Source: Thermoplasmatota archaeon | GTDB lineage: Archaea > Thermoplasmatota > E2 > DHVEG-1 | Direction: 5' to 3' | Length of the DNA stretch: 5,614 nt | Assembly (NCBI GenBank): GCA_030609445.1 | Contig: JAUWCF010000078.1 | Location: 1-5,614, forward strand | Shown here: positions 1 through 3,972 of the stretch, piece after piece | How the letters are laid out: every line of letters starts with the position of its first letter | Numbering within the stretch: position 1 is the first letter of the stretch | The notes under the pieces: model-generated | Seen by the model: the letters and a program-made list of their open reading frames with translations, nothing else | Databases searched by the model: none | Told to the model about the DNA's origin: nothing | Made by a program: the position numbers and the translations under genes

Positions 1-302
1 TTGCCAATAATCTTATAATAGAGCAGGGTATTGTAACCGGTAAAATTAATATTAATAACAGCAATCTACGGAGATGTGAAACGGGCGTAATATATTCCAT
101 CTGTAAAGGTTTGGTATTGGATCAACTCTACACTATGTTGAATATAACTCCAGCTGAGGTCATTGCGGTTGGCGATGGTGTAGTGGATATCGGTATGATT
201 AAAAAAGCAGGATTAGGAATAGCATATAATGCATCTGAACAGGTTCAAAAAAATGCTGATATTGTAACAGATGATTTGGCTGTAGTCTTAGATTACATTT
301 AG
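1..302 (+). CDS. HAD-superfamily phosphatase, 3' end only (SerB-like; candidate sugar-phosphoglycerate phosphatase)
   Basis: The frame is open from the left edge (codons from base 3) to TAG at 300-302, giving 99 residues of a C-terminus; the true start lies outside the window. HAD motif IV is clear as VIAVGDGVVDIGM (residues 53-65), with two metal-ligand aspartates, followed by AGLGIAYNA and NADIVTDD, as in the phosphoserine phosphatase (SerB) branch. Lys35 in CKGLVL is a candidate motif III lysine. In SerB the motif is usually GDGxND; here the Asn is Val. HAD phosphatases of this kind remove phosphate from small metabolites in the cytoplasm. Because gpgS starts 10 nt after the stop, I infer it may dephosphorylate glucosyl-3-phosphoglycerate or a related glycoside (GpgP/MggB role). 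A plain SerB role remains possible. The nucleophile motif DxDxT is not visible. Confidence 0.85.
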   Translation, partial: ANNLIIEQGIVTGKININNSNLRRCETGVIYSICKGLVLDQLYTMLNITPAEVIAVGDGVVDIGMIKKAGLGIAYNASEQVQKNADIVTDDLAVVLDYI

Positions 303-309
303 AGATGAT
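301..309 (+). promoter_or_regulatory. Ribosome binding site of gpgS
   Basis: AGAGATGAT resembles the archaeal Shine-Dalgarno consensus GGAGGTGAT and ends 3 nt before the ATG at 313. It overlaps the stop codon of the upstream phosphatase gene, so translation of the two is probably coupled. It supports ATG 313 over ATG 319 (third codon) as the start. Confidence 0.6.
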
Positions 310-312
310 AAT

Positions 313-1515
313 ATGGATATGAAACAAGAGGAAATCACGACACTTCATGATTTAAATTTAGATAAAGAGAAACTCATGAAAAATATCTCTGATGTTGTAA
401 ACGAACGACCTGTTTCAATTATCCTTCCTATGCTTTATAGCGAAATAAAAAGCGATGCATTAGCAAATATTGTAAAGCAGTTAAATAAATGTACATATCT
501 TAAAGAGGTCATTGTTCCTCTTGCAGCAAAAAAAGAAGAAGAATTCATTCATGTAAAACGATTTTTTAAAAAATTAGAGATCCCCAAGCTCGTTATGTGG
601 TGTAATGGGCCAAAAATAGAAAACCTGTTGACTTCGCTAAAACCAGAGGGATTAAATCTTTCAAAATATCATGGGAAAGGACGAGATGTGTGGTTGGCTT
701 TGGGGATAGCAAATCTTAGATCCTATGCAGTAGAACTTCATGATGCTGATATCCAGGGATATAATGAGATGATTCCGACAAAACTGCTTTATCCTCTTCT
801 TGAACCTGAGCTTGATTTTAAATTCAACAAAGGCTACTATGCCCGAGTGAATATTAAACGAACCGTTATGTATGGTCGTGTGTTTCGTTTGTTTCTTCAG
901 CCTCTTCTCAAATCTCTTGTTGATGTTCTTGGTTTTGAACAGGATTTCGTTCGGTTTATGCGTTCGTTTCGGTATCCAATCTCTGGGGAGTTTGCGTTGA
1001 CCAGTGATCTAGCTCGTGATCTTGACATTCCTGGAGGATGGGGGATTGAAGTTGGTGTGATGGCTGAGATTTATCGAAATGTTGCAATAAAACGGATTTG
1101 TCAGACAGATCTTGGTTTTTATGAGCATAAACATCAAGAGATTGGGGATTCAGACAGAGGGCTTGTCAAAATGTCCGGGGAGATTTTTAAGACACTTCTA
1201 CGTGTCTTAATAGAAGAGGACCATATACAGATCTCTCGGCCGTTTTTATTATCGCTCCGGGTGCTCTATCAGAGAAATGCGCAAGATGCTATTAGAAAAT
1301 ACCATGCAGATGCACATATTAATGGGATAAAATACGACCGGCATCTTGAGGAGACTATGGTGGAGAAATTCAGTCAGGAGCTGATGATCGCAGGGAATAA
1401 ATATATGTTAAAGCCAGTGGGTACTCGCATGCCTGACTGGTTGAGGACTATTTCTGCGAAAAAGAGGATTAGAGAAGAGTTTTTAGAAGTTGTTTTAGAA
1501 CAGAACGGGGTGTGA
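313..1515 (+). CDS. gpgS: Glucosyl-3-phosphoglycerate synthase-like glycosyltransferase (GT81)
   Basis: A 400-residue GT-A-fold glycosyltransferase. Known GpgS enzymes transfer glucose from an NDP-glucose to D-3-phosphoglycerate in the cytoplasm, the first committed step to glucosylglycerate. Seen here: the opening strand VSIILPMLYSEI (about 34-45), a KYHGKGRDVW loop (118-127) that fits the nucleotide-sugar binding GKG segment, the metal-binding DxD as HDADI (143-147), SGEFALT (224-230), the acceptor-side loop GGWGIEVG (241-248), and EHKHQ (271-275), where a late conserved His is expected. Length is close to what I recall for archaeal GpgS. There are no signal peptide or membrane segments. 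It is the middle gene of a three-gene plus-strand operon between a HAD phosphatase and a second glycosyltransferase, the expected context for a synthase/phosphatase osmolyte pathway. The alternative is mannosyl-3-phosphoglycerate synthase or another GT81 donor specificity, which sequence reading alone cannot exclude. Confidence 0.85.
   Translation: MDMKQEEITTLHDLNLDKEKLMKNISDVVNERPVSIILPMLYSEIKSDALANIVKQLNKCTYLKEVIVPLAAKKEEEFIHVKRFFKKLEIPKLVMWCNGPKIENLLTSLKPEGLNLSKYHGKGRDVWLALGIANLRSYAVELHDADIQGYNEMIPTKLLYPLLEPELDFKFNKGYYARVNIKRTVMYGRVFRLFLQPLLKSLVDVLGFEQDFVRFMRSFRYPISGEFALTSDLARDLDIPGGWGIEVGVMAEIYRNVAIKRICQTDLGFYEHKHQEIGDSDRGLVKMSGEIFKTLLRVLIEEDHIQISRPFLLSLRVLYQRNAQDAIRKYHADAHINGIKYDRHLEETMVEKFSQELMIAGNKYMLKPVGTRMPDWLRTISAKKRIREEFLEVVLEQNGV
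1507..1515 (+). promoter_or_regulatory. Ribosome binding site of the second glycosyltransferase, inside the gpgS stop
   Basis: GGGGTGTGA resembles GGAGGTGA and contains the gpgS stop TGA (1513-1515). It lies 4 nt before the GTG at 1520, which decides that non-ATG start. The first in-frame ATG is well downstream at codon 22. The overlap implies coupled translation. Confidence 0.6.
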
Positions 1516-1519
1516 GCGA

Positions 1520-2761
1520 GTGAATCAAAAGTGGAATGAAAACCTAAGTTTAAAACCCGAAGTTGTGGAAAAATGTAAGGATATGAAACCTGTTGACATC
1601 ATGGTTGGCGTGCTCTGTAAAGACGTTGAAGCAACTGTTTTAAATGTGTTGAATGTCATTAATGAAGGGTTATACAGATATTTCCCAGACTACAATAAAG
1701 CAATTGTTATCTGTGAAGGAGGATCTACCGATAAGACTGTTGAAGCGATAAGTCTTTTTCAGCCATACAATAGCATTAAAAAACTTGTCACAAACGATAT
1801 CACTGACGGCGGAAAAGGTGCTGGTGTTATGACGATTTTTGAGATTGCTCATGAAGCGGAGGCAAAATCTGTTGTACTAATGGATGGTGATCTATTAAGC
1901 ATTAAACCAGGATGGGTGGAGGCTATTTCAAACCCGATAGTTTATGGGAGAGCTGATCTCACGGTTCCGTATTATATCAGAGATAAAAATGATGGAGTTA
2001 TAACAAATAATTTAGTATATCCTTTCACAAGGGCTTTATATGGTATTGACATTAGACAGCCAATTGCAGGTGAATATGCACTATCAAAAAACCTCTATGA
2101 GTTTTTAAGAGAACATCCTCTTTTCCCACCAGATTTTGGTATCGATATTTTTATTTTGACGGTTGCTGCTGCAGAAGGAATGTATGTAAAAGAAGGTTTA
2201 TTCTCTCTAAAAATACATGAATCAACAACGCGTTATCTTGAGCCTGAGAAGTTTCTTATTCCAATGTTTAGAAAAGTTACAGGAAGTATGTTTGAAATTG
2301 CAAGCTATTATGAGGATCATTGGAAAAATAAGTCATATGAATATTTTAAAAGTAAGTTTCATAGAGAATGCTTCAGTCAAAAACCAATTCCGGTGAAGAT
2401 AGATATTGAAAATATGCGAAAATCGTTCAAGGATGAATTTGTGTCTTCAAAAGATGTTATGGCCCATTACCTTCCAAAAGAGATTATAGATGATTTAGAA
2501 AGTATTGTTGAAAAAGATATACCTTTTGATTCTGAATTATGGACCGAAGTTGTTTATAATTATGCAGCAGCCTATAAAAAGGCAGAAAGGGAACCAGATA
2601 AGTATCTTCTTCTAGATTCTCTTAAAACGCTGTGGATTGGCAGATTTGTGAGTTATGCAGAAGAAACAAAGGATATGGATATTAATGAGGCAGAGAAGAT
2701 ACTGCAAAAACAAGCTGAGGTTTTTGAGGCGAAAATTAATTATTTACGTTCTATCTATTAA
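1520..2761 (+). CDS. GT-A glycosyltransferase resembling mannosylglycerate synthase (GT78-like)
   Basis: A 413-residue protein starting at GTG. The N-terminal two thirds is a GT-A domain: VDIMVGVLCKD (25-35), CEGGSTDKT (65-73), GGKGAG (97-102), the DxD metal site as MDGDLL (121-126), RQPIAGEYALS (179-189), the catalytic-type loop DFGIDIFI (205-212) and His233 in KIHESTTRYL. From about 290 the protein is a charged, helical C-terminal domain. The order DxD, QPxxGE, GID, late His, then helices parallels Rhodothermus mannosylglycerate synthase, a retaining enzyme using GDP-mannose and D-glycerate, as I recall that sequence. The third-gene position next to GpgS suggests action on glycerate, glucosylglycerate or its 3-phosphate, for example an MggA/MggS-like mannosyl step giving mannosylglucosylglycerate. 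Donor and acceptor are inference; a general GT2 role is the alternative. No membrane segments are seen, so it should be cytoplasmic. Confidence 0.75.
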   Translation: MNQKWNENLSLKPEVVEKCKDMKPVDIMVGVLCKDVEATVLNVLNVINEGLYRYFPDYNKAIVICEGGSTDKTVEAISLFQPYNSIKKLVTNDITDGGKGAGVMTIFEIAHEAEAKSVVLMDGDLLSIKPGWVEAISNPIVYGRADLTVPYYIRDKNDGVITNNLVYPFTRALYGIDIRQPIAGEYALSKNLYEFLREHPLFPPDFGIDIFILTVAAAEGMYVKEGLFSLKIHESTTRYLEPEKFLIPMFRKVTGSMFEIASYYEDHWKNKSYEYFKSKFHRECFSQKPIPVKIDIENMRKSFKDEFVSSKDVMAHYLPKEIIDDLESIVEKDIPFDSELWTEVVYNYAAAYKKAEREPDKYLLLDSLKTLWIGRFVSYAEETKDMDINEAEKILQKQAEVFEAKINYLRSIY

Positions 2762-2790
2762 CATATTTTTATAAAATGCAGCCCCTCTCC

Positions 2791-2806
2791 AAAAACTATT
2801 TATATG
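2791..2806 (+). promoter_or_regulatory. Archaeal-type promoter (BRE + TATA-like element)
   Basis: The A-rich AAAAAC (2791-2796), suitable as a TFB-recognition element, precedes TTTATATG (2799-2806), close to the archaeal box A TTTAWATA. Transcription would be expected to start about 22-28 nt downstream, near 2823-2832, pointing rightwards. It fits no long gene. The only reading frames behind it are very short, so it may drive a tiny peptide, an RNA antisense to the polB 3' end, or be a relic. Confidence 0.45.
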
Positions 2807-2867
2807 ATACATGCATACATGGCTATTGGTAACACGAACCAATTTACCACAATTAGGGATGTAATGG

Positions 2868-2942
2868 ATGCGAAAAATAGTGAAAAAAGAACAAAATGAA
2901 GTACCCGATGACATACCAATTATTTGGGTAAATATCATTTAA
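2868..2942 (+). CDS. Possible 24-residue peptide or truncated gene start
   Basis: ATG to TAA encodes a peptide with a basic start (MRKIVKKEQ), an acidic middle (EVPDD) and a hydrophobic end (IPIIWVNII). It sits downstream of the TATA-like element, with AGGG (2855-2858) as a weak ribosome binding site 9 nt before the start. The abrupt hydrophobic end looks more like the N-terminus of a lost protein than a complete one. An ATG at 2864 in another frame gives only 11 residues. I recognise no family and a chance ORF is quite possible. Confidence 0.2.
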   Translation: MRKIVKKEQNEVPDDIPIIWVNII

Positions 2943-3106
2943 CATCTTTTTGTTGTGCAAGAAATCGAGCACGCTGTCCAACAACAAAAAGTTTAGCAAT
3001 AAAAGTTATCTCGTTTACTTCTTCCTTGCTTGATACTTGACCAACAATCAACATAATTATCAATAGTTATTTTTAGCTTATCTGTTAATAAAGACTTGTT
3101 GTACAA
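2935..3106 (-). pseudogene. Coding-like remnant downstream of polB, two overlapping frames
   Basis: Two minus-strand frames look partly coding. One runs from TTG at 3106 to TAA at 2993, including TDKLKITIDNY. The other runs from ATG at 3054 to TGA at 2935 (39 residues), including SSKEEVNEITFIAKLF and GQRARFLAQQKDVK. Joined by a frame change near 3050 they would form one small protein of about 55 residues co-oriented with polB. No Shine-Dalgarno sequence precedes either start. I recognise no family. A frameshifted small gene is the best reading; the 39-residue frame alone being a real gene, or pure chance, are alternatives. Confidence 0.25.
2946..2991. repeat. Inverted repeat, 11-bp perfect arms with 24-nt loop
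   Basis: CTTTTTGTTGT (2946-2956) pairs exactly with ACAACAAAAAG (2981-2991), separated by 24 nt. The stem is AT-rich. It lies between two convergent transcription units, so a hairpin acting as bidirectional RNA 3'-end structure is possible. It also falls inside a minus-strand coding-like stretch, where KLFVVGQ and AQQKD encode the arms, so it could be incidental. Confidence 0.6.
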
Positions 3107-3107
3107 C
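3098..3107. repeat. 10-bp palindrome GTTGTACAAC
   Basis: GTTGTACAAC is a perfect palindrome between polB and the coding-like remnant. It has the size of a dimeric regulator half-site pair or a small hairpin, but one copy in AT-rich spacer can arise by chance and no adjacent promoter element is clear. Confidence 0.3.
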
Positions 3108-3136
3108 TGTTACCCACCCTCTTTACACATGTTACC

Positions 3137-3144
3137 AAAAAAAA
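3137..3144 (-). terminator. T8 tract directly after the polB stop
   Basis: Read on the minus strand, the polB stop TAA is followed at once by eight T. Euryarchaeal RNA polymerase can terminate at T-rich non-template tracts without a hairpin, so this is a candidate polB terminator. No stable stem was seen just upstream. Confidence 0.4.
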
Positions 3145-3972
3145 TTACATCCAAGCATCAAGGCCAGTTTGCTCAGTAGACTGCATATCAGAAAGCCCAA
3201 ATGCACCCTGAATATAATTCTCAATCATCTTCTTATACCAACCAAGATCAATCTCGCTAGGGTCCTTTAACAAATCAACAGGATACATATAATCAATAGG
3301 CTTCACACCACTCTTAGAGGGCTTTGCAATACCCGGAAGCGGTTTTTTTGTCACAACAAATCGCAGCTTAATACGAGTCTTTATCGGACGTCCAAGCAGT
3401 TTCTCAAGTGCTAACGCACGTTTACCAAAAGTAGATATGGATCCATCTTGATTTGTTTTGTATCTTTTTGCAGGCTGAACCGATTGAATAAGTGTTAGAT
3501 CATCGAGATCTACTTTTGTAAGATCAATCTTTGAAATGATCTCTTTAGTGTTATTCTGTATACTTTCTTTAACTTTTTTTCGTGCAGCATCCTCATCATC
3601 CCAGACTAGATTTTCTTTTAGGGCATTCATCATAATCTCATTAAGGGCCTTTCGTGCAATGTTTGCCTTATCAGAACCCTTAAAATTATTTCCTTTGGTA
3701 TTCATCACAATTTTACCATCTTTACTATCAAAAATAAGATAATTTTTATGTTTTACAAAAATCATGGCATCATGTTCTTCAGGTTCTAACTCAAAATCAG
3801 GATAATTAAGTTCTTTCTGCCATTTTTTATTACATTCATCTATTGCCGATAGAGCTTTATCGGGTTTTGTAAGCCATGTGCCTTCATTTCCTTCTGTTTT
3901 CAATTCTAACAACTTCGAGAAATCTGGAATGTTTGCTGCAGATCGTGAACAACCTAAATAGATTCCGTCGGT
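3145..3972 (-). other. PolB C-terminal extein (palm end and thumb)
   Basis: The 275 residues begin at Thr (+1) of YGD|TDG. Seen: TDGIYLG (1-7, the second motif C aspartate at 2), an insertion-rich palm stretch to about 65, KHKNYLIF (74-81; KxY-like, contacts template-primer duplex), MNTKGNNFKGSDK (90-102; position of the TGLE/RRD-type segment in Thermococcus enzymes, here strongly diverged), then the thumb with QPAKRY, LLGRPI, PIDYMYPVDLL and WYKKMIENYIQGAFGL. The NNFKGSDK wording separates this enzyme from the Thermococcus type and may mark a less-studied lineage. Base composition is visibly richer in G+C than in the intein just upstream. Confidence 0.88.

Larger units (their letters stand above)
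2762..3144. other. Convergent intergenic region of 383 bp
   Basis: This stretch separates the plus-strand osmolyte operon from minus-strand polB. The operon end has only a short T5 (2766-2770), a weak candidate terminator. A TATA-like element, a 24-codon ORF, an inverted repeat, minus-strand coding-like scraps and a T8 tract are listed separately. I see no tRNA-like cloverleaf and no convincing complete protein gene. The mix of a promoter-like site with short broken frames on both strands fits a decayed small gene or genes. Confidence 0.7.

Noticed and set aside
1670..1852. Minus-strand ORF of 60 codons
   Set aside because: It lies wholly antisense to the glycosyltransferase gene, with no ribosome binding site and no recognisable motif.
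2807..2821. ATACATG repeated twice, 8-bp period
   Set aside because: Two short copies next to a TATA-like box in AT-rich DNA are too little to call an operator or tandem repeat.
2744..2938. Minus-strand ORF of 64 codons overlapping the glycosyltransferase 3' end
   Set aside because: The peptide is low in coding character, rich in scattered Cys, Ser and Phe, and covers the TATA-like element in antisense; it is probably chance.
3536..3742. Plus-strand ORF of 68 codons
   Set aside because: It is antisense to conserved PolB C-extein sequence, and its Phe/Leu/Ser-rich translation is typical of the reverse of Lys/Glu-rich coding.
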